Below are positions 17,134-24,910 of a stretch of DNA of 64,000 nucleotides, in pieces (within the stretch, counting starts at the first letter, position 1; each line of letters opens with the position of its first letter). The notes below the pieces were generated by a model. It worked only from the letters and a program-made list of their open reading frames with translations, searched no databases and was not told the DNA's origin. The translations under genes and the position numbers were made by a program. The DNA comes from Solirubrobacter sp963792915 (GTDB lineage: Bacteria > Actinomycetota > Thermoleophilia > Solirubrobacterales > Solirubrobacteraceae), in the NCBI GenBank assembly GCA_963792915.1, contig CAWBYD010000003.1, forward strand, positions 1,116,001 through 1,180,000. Direction: 5' to 3'.

Positions 17134-17162
17134 GCGCGGCGGCGGGTCGGCCGTCGCCGCGC
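17134..17162. terminator. Hairpin between convergent genes
   Basis: GCGCGGCGGCG (17134-17144) pairs with CGTCGCCGCGC (17152-17162) over 10 of 11 positions with a 7-nt loop. It sits between the convergent MetE-like and BKACE genes. There is no T-tract, as is common in high-GC genomes. Confidence 0.5.
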
Positions 17163-17173
17163 ACCGGCTCGCG

Positions 17174-18067
17174 TCAGGCGGCGGCCGTCTGGCGCGTGAG
17201 GCCCATGATCGTGCGCGCCTCGCTCGGGGTCGCGACGTCGCGGCCGATCAGCTCGGCCATCTTCACCACGCACTCGACCAGCTCGGCGTTGGTCTTGGCC
17301 AGCTCGCCGTTGGGCAGGTAGGGGTTGTCCTCCCAGCCGACCCGGATGTGGCCGCCGATGCTGATGATCAGCGGGATCAGCTTCCAGGCGGTGGTCGGGT
17401 CCATGATGCTCGAGGTCCAGTTGACGTCGGCCGGCAGGTGGCGCTCCATGTAGAGCACCGCGTCGGGCGTCGGGGGCGTCCAGGTGCCGCCGCCCCAGTT
17501 GAAGAACACGGTCGCCCAGCACGGGTCGGGCAGGAGGCCCAGCTCGCGGATGAAGCGGAGGTTGTAGAACGCGCCGGTCTGGAAGCACTCGATATCGAGC
17601 TTGACGTTGTGCTCCTTGGCCGCCGCGGAGATCTCCTCGAGCTCGTCTCGCGGGTGCAGCGCGTACATCTCTACCGCGGGGTACGACGGGTCGGGTTGGA
17701 AGCGCTCGTCGTGCGGGTTGAAGGCGTAGGACATCATGTCCGGGCCCTGCTTCATCAGCTCGATCTTCTCCGGGACGCGCGCCGAGGCGATTCCGTACTG
17801 GATCACCGGATCACCGCCGCCCGCCTTGATGGTGTCAGTCAGCGACTGCCAGCCGTCGAAATCGATGCGCGACAGCTTGCGCCCGTCAGGCTGGATCGTG
17901 TCCTCGAGGTAGTGGATGCCGTGGTGGTGACAGATCGCCGCCCCCGCGTTGACGGCGTCGACGTAGTGCTGGCCGATCGTCGCCGTGTCCTCGATCGCCG
18001 GCATGTACGGGTTCGCCGGATATGACACCGACGAGTCGACGGTGGCGGTGATGATCAGCTTGTCCAT
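17174..18067 (-). CDS. Beta-keto acid cleavage enzyme (BKACE, DUF849) family
   Basis: The 297-residue protein resembles BKACE/Kce enzymes, zinc-dependent TIM barrels that condense a beta-keto acid with acetyl-CoA and release acetoacetate plus a new acyl-CoA. Supporting text: IITATVDSSVSYPANPYMP at the N terminus, the metal-binding AGAAICHHHG (His47-49), and the C-terminal GGHIRVGWEDNPYLPNG, typical of the family. ATG 18067 has an AAGGAACG ribosome-binding site; an upstream in-frame ATG would reach into the operator region. An IclR box lies 44 bp upstream. It is divergent from the ABC importer operon. Confidence 0.87.
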   Translation of the reverse strand: MDKLIITATVDSSVSYPANPYMPAIEDTATIGQHYVDAVNAGAAICHHHGIHYLEDTIQPDGRKLSRIDFDGWQSLTDTIKAGGGDPVIQYGIASARVPEKIELMKQGPDMMSYAFNPHDERFQPDPSYPAVEMYALHPRDELEEISAAAKEHNVKLDIECFQTGAFYNLRFIRELGLLPDPCWATVFFNWGGGTWTPPTPDAVLYMERHLPADVNWTSSIMDPTTAWKLIPLIISIGGHIRVGWEDNPYLPNGELAKTNAELVECVVKMAELIGRDVATPSEARTIMGLTRQTAAA

Positions 18068-18110
18068 TGGGCGGCGTTCCTTGTCCTCTTGGGAAACGAC
18101 GCGTGATTGC

Positions 18111-18127
18111 GTTGCGCGGGACGCAAC
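18111..18127. promoter_or_regulatory. Predicted IclR box 2 (GTTGC-N7-GCAAC)
   Basis: GTTGCGCGGGACGCAAC is a perfect inverted repeat on the BKACE side of the BKACE/ABC divergent region. It is followed by further partial CAAC/GTTG half-sites, which may help build a larger nucleoprotein complex. Confidence 0.65.
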
Positions 18128-18210
18128 AGACAACGGTGCGTCGTACGCACCTGAGTGCGCGCTCCACAACCGTTCCAGTCCCGCGGCGCGGTGTCAAGCG
18201 TCGCAGCAGG

Positions 18211-18240
18211 TTGCACGACACGCACAGTGTTGTTTATGAT
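18211..18240 (+). promoter_or_regulatory. Sigma-70-type promoter for the ABC importer operon
   Basis: TTGCAC at 18211-18216 and TATGAT at 18235-18240 are separated by 18 bp, a good match to the housekeeping consensus. The predicted transcript starts near 18247, leaving a leader of about 108 nt that contains IclR box 3. The stretch 18210-18226 also looks like an imperfect IclR box. Confidence 0.55.
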
Positions 18241-18288
18241 GCACCGGTGCTCGATCAGAGCGCGTGCCCCGCTCCGATTCGCCATAAC

Positions 18289-18305
18289 GTTGCACCAGGC
18301 GCAAC
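18289..18305. promoter_or_regulatory. Predicted IclR box 3 (GTTGC-N7-GCAAC)
   Basis: GTTGCACCAGGCGCAAC is a perfect inverted repeat 50 bp before the substrate-binding-protein start. TAACGT directly precedes it, as is also seen (in reverse) at the iclR box. It lies downstream of the predicted promoter, so repression could act as a roadblock. Confidence 0.65.
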
Positions 18306-18354
18306 TTCGGAGAGTAGGGCGGGGACACTCAGGACCCTCGTGGAGGAGGAGAGA

Positions 18355-19458
18355 GTGCGGTCATCCGTTCGCAGGTCCAGCGCGGTTCTCGCGGTTGTCG
18401 TAGCGATGAGCGTCACCGTGGTGGCGTGCGGCAGCAGCAGCGACTCGTCGTCGAGCAGCGGCGCGCCCGCCGCCAAGGGCGCGAACAAGGCCCAGGTTTC
18501 GCTGCTCAACAGCTTCATGGGCAATACGTGGCGCCCGGTGATGATGCGCTCCGCCGAGCTGCTGGCCACGCGGCCGCCGCTCAACGCGCAGGTTGCCAAG
18601 CTCAAGCTCGTCTCGAGCGACAACACGGCAGGCGCCCAGAACGCCGCGCTGAACAACATGCTGCTGCAGAAGCCCGACCTGATCCTGATCGACGCGGCCT
18701 CGCCGACCGCGTCCAACCAGACGATCCAGAAGGTCTGCCAGGCGGGCGTCACCGTCGTCTCGTTCGACAACCCGGTGACGGCGCCGTGCGCCTGGAAGAT
18801 CCTCGTGGACTTCAAGACCATGGGCGTCATCTACGCCAAGTGGATGGCCACCGTGCTCGGCGGCAAGGGCAAGGTGTTCGTCGACAAGGGCCTGCCCGGC
18901 ACGTCGACCTCGGCCGAGTTCGGCGCCTCCGCGCTGGACACGCTCAAGCAGTACCCGGGGATCGAGGTCAAGACGTACTACGGCAAGTTCGCCGCGGGCG
19001 CCGAGCAGTCCGGCGTCGCGAGCCTCGCCTCGGCCAACAAGGACGTCAAGGGCATCATCAGCTTCGCCTACGGAGCGCCGGCCGAGAAGGCGCTCCAGAA
19101 GGCCGGCATCGCGCCGGTGGCGCTGACCACGTTCTCGTACAACGAGGGCATGCTGTGGTGCAAGGCCAACAACGTGCCGTGCCTGCTGGGCTCGAGCCCC
19201 GCGTACATCTCCGGCGAGGCGATGCGCCTCGGCCTGGACGTGCGTGACGGCAAGCGCAAGGGCCCGGCGACGACGGTCTTCTATCCCTCCCCGTTCTTCC
19301 TGTCGGGCACGGACGTCCAGCCCGAGACCAAGAACCCGGTCAAGCCGGTCGAGCAGTACGCCGAGCCGACGCTCGACCCGGGCACGACGATCCCGCTGTC
19401 CCCGGACTGGGCGAAGCTGACCGCGAGCGAGGTTCTCACTCCCCCCAACATCAAGTGA
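18355..19458 (+). CDS. Sugar-type ABC importer substrate-binding lipoprotein
   Basis: The 367-residue lipoprotein has a signal peptide with lipobox VVAC (about residues 20-23), followed by a Ser-rich linker. The mature part is a periplasmic-binding-protein-like (ribose/rhamnose type) domain: LKLVSSDNTAGAQNAALNNM, KPDLILIDAASPTASNQTI, VTVVSFDNPVT and FVDKGLPGTSTSAEFG. GTG 18355 was chosen because GGAGGAGGAG lies immediately upstream; an earlier in-frame GTG at 18340 is inside that ribosome-binding site. It is the first gene of a run of overlapping genes through E1-beta. The extra Cys residues (VCQAGV, APCAW, WCKANNVPC) in the binding domain are unusual for this family. Confidence 0.88.
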   Translation: MRSSVRRSSAVLAVVVAMSVTVVACGSSSDSSSSSGAPAAKGANKAQVSLLNSFMGNTWRPVMMRSAELLATRPPLNAQVAKLKLVSSDNTAGAQNAALNNMLLQKPDLILIDAASPTASNQTIQKVCQAGVTVVSFDNPVTAPCAWKILVDFKTMGVIYAKWMATVLGGKGKVFVDKGLPGTSTSAEFGASALDTLKQYPGIEVKTYYGKFAAGAEQSGVASLASANKDVKGIISFAYGAPAEKALQKAGIAPVALTTFSYNEGMLWCKANNVPCLLGSSPAYISGEAMRLGLDVRDGKRKGPATTVFYPSPFFLSGTDVQPETKNPVKPVEQYAEPTLDPGTTIPLSPDWAKLTASEVLTPPNIK

Positions 19459-21026
19459 GCACTGCCAGCCACTCGACCATGCCCGAGCGGAGCTCCGCGG
19501 CGACCGGGGCAGCGGACTGGGCGCTGCGTTGTCGCGGGCTCCGGAAAGCGTTCCCGGGTGTCGTCGCGCTGAGCGATCTGGACTTCAGCGCGCGCGCCGG
19601 GCACGTCCACGCGATCCTCGGGGAGAACGGCGCCGGCAAGAGCACCCTGATGAAGGGGCTCGCGGGCTCGGTGCCGTTCGATTCCGGCGACGTCGAGCTG
19701 TTCGGCGAGCCCGCGTCGATCCGCTCCCCGCTCGATGCGCGGGCGCTCGGGATCGAGGTGGCCTACCAGGAGCTGTCGGGGATCCCGGACCTCAGCGTCG
19801 CCAGGAGCATCTGGCTGCGCCGCGGCCCGGGCGGCCCGCTCGCCTCGTTGCGCCGCGGGGCGCTGCGCCGGCGCACGCTCGAGCTCTACGACCGGCTCGG
19901 TGCCCCGCGCATCGATCCTGACCGGCTCGTGCGCCAGCTCTCGATCGCCGAGCGCCACCTGGTCGAGGTGGTCTCGAGCGTCGCGACCGATCCGCGCGTC
20001 GTGGTCTTCGACGAGGCGACGGCATCGCTGCCGGCCGAGGAGACGCGGTGGGTGCTCGAGCTCGCCCGGCGGCTCGCGGCGGAGGGCAAGCTCGTCCTGT
20101 TCATCTCGCACCGCCTGCCGGAGATCCGGCAGGTCGCGGACGCAGTCACCGTGCTGCGCGACGGGCACGCGGTGCTGACGGCGGCGACGGCCGACGTCGA
20201 CGACGACCAGCTGGTCGAGGCGATGCTCGGCCGCAAGCCGCAGCGGCTGTACCCGCCGCCGCTGGCCAAGCCCGGCGCGACGGTCAACCTGCGCGTCGAG
20301 GCGCTGTCGTCCGGGTCGCGCCTGACCGACGTGAGCTTCGAGCTGCACGAGGGCGAGATCGTCGGCGTGGGCGGGCTCGAGGGCCAGGGCCAGTCGGCGC
20401 TGCTGTACGCGCTGTTCGGGCTCGCGCCCGCGCGCGGGCGGATCTTCGTGCGCGACCAGCCGGTGCGCATCCGCTCGCCGCGCGCGGCGTTCCAGGCGGG
20501 CATCGGGCTCGCGCTGGTGCCCGAGGACCGCCGCCGCGAAGGACTCATCCTCTCCAAATCGGTGCGCGAGAACGTGGCGCTGCCGATCCTCGGGCGGCTC
20601 ACCCGCTTTGGCCTGTTGCAGGGGAGGGTCGAGGAGCGGACGGTCCGCGAGGCGATCGAGCGGCTGAACATCAAGGCCTCGCTCGAGCAGCCGGTGATGA
20701 CGCTGTCGGGCGGCAATCAGCAGAAGGTCGTGGTCGCCAAGCTGCTGCTGCTCGGGACGAAGATCCTGCTCTTCCACGACCTCACGCGCGGGATCGACGT
20801 CGGCACCAAGGCGCAGATCTTCGCGCTCCTGCGCGAACTGGCCGCGGGCGGCCACTCGATCCTCTTCTACTCCTCCGACAACCAGGAGCTGACCCAGATG
20901 TGCGACCGCGTGCTCGTGCTCAGCCGCGGACGGCTGGCCGCGACGCTCGAGGGCGACGCGATGACCGAGGCCCAGATCCTGCGCGCCGCGTTCGGCGTCC
21001 AGGGCCGCGCGGCGGTGCCGTCATGA
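19455..21026 (+). CDS. Sugar-type ABC importer ATPase, two tandem nucleotide-binding domains
   Basis: The 523-residue protein has the RbsA/MglA layout. NBD1: Walker A GENGAGKST (56-64), signature as LSIAERHLVE and Walker B VVVFDEATASLP. NBD2: degenerate Walker A GGLEGQGQSALL, canonical signature LSGGNQQKVV, and Walker B altered to LLFHDLTRGIDVG, where DEPT is usual, so the Walker Asp and catalytic Glu positions read His and Asp. NBD2 is thus probably non-hydrolytic. GTG 19455 overlaps the stop of the binding-protein gene (GTGA). It energises the two permeases that follow. Confidence 0.92.
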   Translation: MSTASHSTMPERSSAATGAADWALRCRGLRKAFPGVVALSDLDFSARAGHVHAILGENGAGKSTLMKGLAGSVPFDSGDVELFGEPASIRSPLDARALGIEVAYQELSGIPDLSVARSIWLRRGPGGPLASLRRGALRRRTLELYDRLGAPRIDPDRLVRQLSIAERHLVEVVSSVATDPRVVVFDEATASLPAEETRWVLELARRLAAEGKLVLFISHRLPEIRQVADAVTVLRDGHAVLTAATADVDDDQLVEAMLGRKPQRLYPPPLAKPGATVNLRVEALSSGSRLTDVSFELHEGEIVGVGGLEGQGQSALLYALFGLAPARGRIFVRDQPVRIRSPRAAFQAGIGLALVPEDRRREGLILSKSVRENVALPILGRLTRFGLLQGRVEERTVREAIERLNIKASLEQPVMTLSGGNQQKVVVAKLLLLGTKILLFHDLTRGIDVGTKAQIFALLRELAAGGHSILFYSSDNQELTQMCDRVLVLSRGRLAATLEGDAMTEAQILRAAFGVQGRAAVPS

Positions 21027-21976
21027 GCCACCTGCGCAGCGACGAGACCGTCGTGCGCGTGATCCCGTATGCGCTGCTGGCGGTGCTCGTCTTCATGCTC
21101 GGCGTGCTCGAGCCGGCGAGTTTCAGTGTCGACGCCACGACCCGCATCGTCGACATCTCGGTCGTGCTGATCCTGGCCGGCATCGGGCAGACGGTCGTGC
21201 TGCTGACCGGCGGCATCGATCTCTCGGTCGGCGGCGTGATCTCGCTCGTCACCGCGATCGGCGCCACGAGGATGGCGAGCGCGACCGACGCCTGGGTCGT
21301 CGCCGCGCTGCTGGTGGCCTTCGGCTGGCTGCCCGGGCTGCTCAACGGCGCGCTGATCGTCTTCGGGCGGCTGCAGCCGTTCATCGTCACGCTCGGCACG
21401 TGGTTCGTGCTGGGCGGGCTGGCACTGGTCGTGCTTCCGAGCGCCGGCGGGACGGTCAACGGCTCGATCGGCTGGATCGCGAGCGGCTCGCTGCTGGGAC
21501 TCGGCAACTCGATCTGGATCACGCTGGTCGCCGGCGCCGCGCTGTGGTGGCTGCTGCAGACCCGCGTCGGGCTGGAGATCCGCGCGATCGGGTCAGACCG
21601 CGAGGCCGCCCACCAGAGCGGCGTTCCGGTGCGGCGCGTGACGCTGCTGACGTACTGCCTGTGCAGCGAGTTCGCCGTGCTGGCGGGCCTCGTGCTGACC
21701 TCCAGCTCGCTGTCGGGCGATCCGACCGGCGGCGACACGTACATCCTGATGTCGGTCGCGGCGGCGGTGATCGGCGGCACGAGTCTGTTCGGCGGCCGCG
21801 GGTCGGCGACCGGCACGATCATCGGCGCGCTCGTCCTCAGCTACCTGCTCAGCGTCGTGTTCGCGCTCGACGTCGCGTCGCAGTGGTCGCTGATCGCCTC
21901 GGGCGCGCTGCTGATCATCAGCCTCTGTCTGCAGGTCGGCGCGCGCCGGCTGCTGAGCTCGTCGCGGGAGAGCTGA
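21023..21976 (+). CDS. Sugar-type ABC importer permease 1
   Basis: The 317-residue polytopic protein (about eight to ten segments) belongs to the RbsC-like branched-chain/sugar permease family. Diagnostic text: LLTGGIDLSVGGVISLV and, after a loop with RAIGSDREAAHQSGV, the conserved AAAVIGGTSLFGGRGSATG. ATG overlaps the ATPase stop by 4 bp. It pairs with permease 2 as a heterodimeric channel for the lipoprotein-bound ligand. Confidence 0.9.
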   Translation: MSHLRSDETVVRVIPYALLAVLVFMLGVLEPASFSVDATTRIVDISVVLILAGIGQTVVLLTGGIDLSVGGVISLVTAIGATRMASATDAWVVAALLVAFGWLPGLLNGALIVFGRLQPFIVTLGTWFVLGGLALVVLPSAGGTVNGSIGWIASGSLLGLGNSIWITLVAGAALWWLLQTRVGLEIRAIGSDREAAHQSGVPVRRVTLLTYCLCSEFAVLAGLVLTSSSLSGDPTGGDTYILMSVAAAVIGGTSLFGGRGSATGTIIGALVLSYLLSVVFALDVASQWSLIASGALLIISLCLQVGARRLLSSSRES

Positions 21977-21979
21977 CCC

Positions 21980-22963
21980 GTGCGCGCCCGGATTGCCGCC
22001 CGCCTGCAGCGCAACGTCGCGATCCTGCTCGTCTACGGGTTGACCGTGTTGCTGTTCATCGGCGCCTCGATCGCCGTGAGCGGCTTCAGCAGCGCCGCGA
22101 ACGTGAAGAACATCCTGCTGCTGGCCACGATCCTCGGGATCGCCGCGGCGGGCCAGACGCTCGTCATCCTCGGCGCGGGCATCGACCTCTCGATGCCGTG
22201 GACGATCACGAGCTCGGCCGTGCTCACCGCTTCGCTCTCGCACGGTTCCAGCCGGCCGCTGCTGTGGGTGATCCCGCTCGTCCTCGCCCTGGCGGTCCTG
22301 ATCGGCGCGTTCAACGGACTCGGCGTCTCGCTGCTGGGCATCTCGCCGATCGTGATGACGCTCGCCACCAACGTGATGCTCAGCGGGCTGCTGACGTTGC
22401 GCGTCCAGGTCGGCTCGCCGGTCGCGGCGCCGAGCGCGATCACCGACCTCGCGTCGGGCGAGCTGTTCGGCCTCCCCGTCCCGCTCTTCCTCCTGCTCGG
22501 CGTGATGGCGGTCATGACCGTGGTGCTGACGTACACCCCGTTCGGCCGGCGCGTCTACGCCGTCGGGGCGAACGGCACCGCGAGCCGGTTCGCGGGCGTC
22601 AACCCCGTCACGGTGACGACCGCCACGTACATCTGCTCGTCGATCGCCGCCGCGGCCGCGGGCCTGGTGCTGCTCGGCTACGTGGGTCGCGCGTTCCCGG
22701 GGATCGGCGACGACTACCAGTTCTCCGCGATCGCCGCGGTCGTCGTGGGCGGCGCCTCGATCCTCGGCGGCAGCGGCCACTACGTCGGCACGGTGGCGGG
22801 CGTGCTGCTGCTGACGATCCTCAACGCCCTGCTGCAGGTCTACAGCCTGGGGGCCGGGACGATCCTGATGTTCTACGGCGTGATCATCATTGTCAGCGTC
22901 TGGCTCGCGCAGCAGGACCTGGCCCGACTCGGCCTGCGCCGCCGGCGGGAAAGCGTGCGATGA
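21980..22963 (+). CDS. Sugar-type ABC importer permease 2
   Basis: The 327-residue RbsC-like permease has LVILGAGIDLSMPWTITSSA, AVGANGTASRFAGVN and AAVVVGGASILGGSGHYVG, matching the conserved membrane and coupling regions of permease 1. It starts with GTG 21980, three bases after the first permease gene. Together the two give the operon a complete importer. Its last codons overlap the start of E1-alpha. Confidence 0.9.
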   Translation: MRARIAARLQRNVAILLVYGLTVLLFIGASIAVSGFSSAANVKNILLLATILGIAAAGQTLVILGAGIDLSMPWTITSSAVLTASLSHGSSRPLLWVIPLVLALAVLIGAFNGLGVSLLGISPIVMTLATNVMLSGLLTLRVQVGSPVAAPSAITDLASGELFGLPVPLFLLLGVMAVMTVVLTYTPFGRRVYAVGANGTASRFAGVNPVTVTTATYICSSIAAAAAGLVLLGYVGRAFPGIGDDYQFSAIAAVVVGGASILGGSGHYVGTVAGVLLLTILNALLQVYSLGAGTILMFYGVIIIVSVWLAQQDLARLGLRRRRESVR

Positions 22964-23937
22964 ACGCCGTCGAGGCCCTGCGCCTGATGCTCACCAGCCG
23001 CGCGATCGACGACGCCTGCGCGCGCGTGCTGGCCGCCGGCGACGCCGTGCCGAACTACCACTCGGCGCGCGGCCAGGAGGCGCTCGTCGCGCTCGGGATG
23101 GTGCTCGAGGCGCCCGACTACCTGCAGTTCACCTACCGTGACTTCGCGCCGCTGCTGGCCAAAGGGCTCCCGCTCGACGCATTGGTCGCCGACCTGCGGC
23201 TGAAGGCCGCGGGGACCACCGCGGGCTACGGCGGGATCATGCATGTGTCCGCCCCCGAGCTGGGGATCGTCGGGCGCAACAGCATCTTCGGCAGCCGCTT
23301 CGGGATCGCCGTCGGGCTGGCGCTGTCGGCCCAGCTCGAGGGCGCGGGCCGCGTCGTGATGTGCGTCTACGGTGAGGCCGAGGGCGGCCGCGGGCCGATC
23401 TACGAGGCGATCAACTTTGCCTGCCTGCGCTCGCTGCCGATCATCTTCGCCGCCGAGAACAACGGGTTCTGCATCAGCGCGCGGACCGCCGAGCTCTACG
23501 CGGGCGGCGACATGAGCACGCAGTGGCGCGGGATGCCGATGCCGGTCACGGCGGTCGACGGCAACGACGTCACGGCCGTCCACGCCGCCGCGCGGGCGGC
23601 GGTCCTGCGTGCCCGCGCGGGCCTCGGACCGTCGCTGGTCGAGACTGTCACCTACCGCGTCGACGCGCACTTCCCGACCGAGGCGGAGTTCCTGGGACGC
23701 TTCGACTACCGCGACGAGGCGGAGATCGCGCGCTGGCGAGCGCGCGACCCGATCGACCGCGCCGAGCGCGAGTTGCTCGCGAGCGGGGCGGTCGACGCGG
23801 CGGGGCTCGCGGCGCTGCGCGCCGAGGTGGACGGCGCCGTCGAGCGCGCGTTCGCCGCGGCGGCCGCGAGCCCCGACCCCGATCCCGCCGCGGTGCTCGC
23901 CTTCCGCTACCACGCGGAGGTGCCCCAGAATGTCTGA
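22960..23937 (+). CDS. Thiamine-diphosphate dehydrogenase E1 component, alpha subunit
   Basis: The 325-residue protein resembles E1-alpha of pyruvate, acetoin and branched-chain 2-oxoacid dehydrogenases: YHSARGQEALVALGM, a YRDFAPLLAKG loop, GGIMHV, and the cofactor region CVYGEAEGGRGPIYEAINF then FAAENNGFCIS. The usual GDG of the thiamine-diphosphate motif reads GEA, so the Mg-binding Asp is Glu; the later Asn (AENN) is kept. ATG 22960 overlaps the permease stop (ATGA). It forms an alpha2beta2 enzyme with the next gene. No E2 or E3 gene is nearby, so a free decarboxylase/acceptor oxidoreductase or a borrowed E2 is possible. Confidence 0.88.
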   Translation: MNAVEALRLMLTSRAIDDACARVLAAGDAVPNYHSARGQEALVALGMVLEAPDYLQFTYRDFAPLLAKGLPLDALVADLRLKAAGTTAGYGGIMHVSAPELGIVGRNSIFGSRFGIAVGLALSAQLEGAGRVVMCVYGEAEGGRGPIYEAINFACLRSLPIIFAAENNGFCISARTAELYAGGDMSTQWRGMPMPVTAVDGNDVTAVHAAARAAVLRARAGLGPSLVETVTYRVDAHFPTEAEFLGRFDYRDEAEIARWRARDPIDRAERELLASGAVDAAGLAALRAEVDGAVERAFAAAAASPDPDPAAVLAFRYHAEVPQNV

Positions 23938-24910
23938 GGCGCTCACCGTCCGCGGCGCGATCGCCCAGGTGCTGCGCGACGAGCTGCGCGAGGACCCCGA
24001 CCTGATGATCCTCGGGGAGATCGTGGCGACCTCGGGCGGGATCGTGCGGGTCACCACCGGCCTGGTCGACGAGTTCGGGCCCGGCCGCATCGTGGAGATG
24101 CCGATCGCCGAGAACATCATCGTCGGCGCCGGGCTCGGCGGCGCGCTGGCCGGCCGCCACATGGTCGTCGAGGTCTTCTCGGCCGACATGCTGCTGGCCG
24201 CGGGCAGCGAGGTCGTCAACGACATCGCCAAGTGGCGGTACCAACATCGCTTCGAGGCGCCGCTGCACCTCGTGCTGCGGATGCCGATGGGCGTCGGCCA
24301 GACGTTCGCCGGCCCCGAGCACTCGCAGTGCATCGAGGGGTACCTGCTGCGGACCGCCGGGCTGACCGTCGTCGCCCCGGGCTCGGTGCTCGAGATGGCG
24401 GGCGCGCTGCGCGCGTCGATGCGGCTCGGGGACCCGGTCGTGTTCCTCGAGCACCGCCGCCTCTACGACACCGGCGCGGCGACGCCCGAGGAGGTCGCGC
24501 GCGCCGAGACGCCGCTCGGCCAGGCCGCGGTCGTGCGGCCGGGCGCGGACCTGACGCTCGTCGCGTGGGGCTGGATGCGCCGCCTCGCCGAGCGCTCGGC
24601 CGACGAGCTGGCCCGCAGCGGCGTCTCGGTGGAGATCGTCGACCCGATCACGATCAAGCCGATGGACCTCGGGACGATCCTCGCGTCGGTCGAGAAGACG
24701 CGCCGGCTGCTGGTCGTCGAGGAGGCGCCGCGCGCGGGCAGCGTCGGGTCGTGGATCGTCGCCGAGACGGTGGGTGAGGTCGCGTTGCTGCGCGGCGCCG
24801 CGGACACGCTGACGATGCCCGACGTGCCGCTGCCGTTCAGCAACACGCTCGCCGACGCCGTGGTGCCGGGCATACGCGAGATCTCCGAGCGGGTGCTGGC
24901 GTTCAGCTGA
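23930..24910 (+). CDS. Thiamine-diphosphate dehydrogenase E1 component, beta subunit
   Basis: The 326-residue partner of E1-alpha. It carries the catalytic Glu in EMPIAENIIVGAGLGGALAG, GPEHSQCIEGYLLR, GLTVVAPGSV and the C-terminal transketolase domain (VEIVDPITIKPMDLGTILAS, LLVVEEAPRAGSVG). GGAGG precedes ATG 23930, and the gene overlaps E1-alpha by 8 bp. It ends 8 bp inside the convergent GMC gene. Transcription with a sugar importer suggests that the 2-oxoacid used derives from the imported compound, which is inference. Confidence 0.9.
   Translation: MSEALTVRGAIAQVLRDELREDPDLMILGEIVATSGGIVRVTTGLVDEFGPGRIVEMPIAENIIVGAGLGGALAGRHMVVEVFSADMLLAAGSEVVNDIAKWRYQHRFEAPLHLVLRMPMGVGQTFAGPEHSQCIEGYLLRTAGLTVVAPGSVLEMAGALRASMRLGDPVVFLEHRRLYDTGAATPEEVARAETPLGQAAVVRPGADLTLVAWGWMRRLAERSADELARSGVSVEIVDPITIKPMDLGTILASVEKTRRLLVVEEAPRAGSVGSWIVAETVGEVALLRGAADTLTMPDVPLPFSNTLADAVVPGIREISERVLAFS

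Noticed and set aside
18210..18226. GTTGCACGACACGCACA as a seventh IclR box
   Set aside because: The second half reads GCACA, not GCAAC; it coincides with the -35 element and was kept only as a weak possibility.
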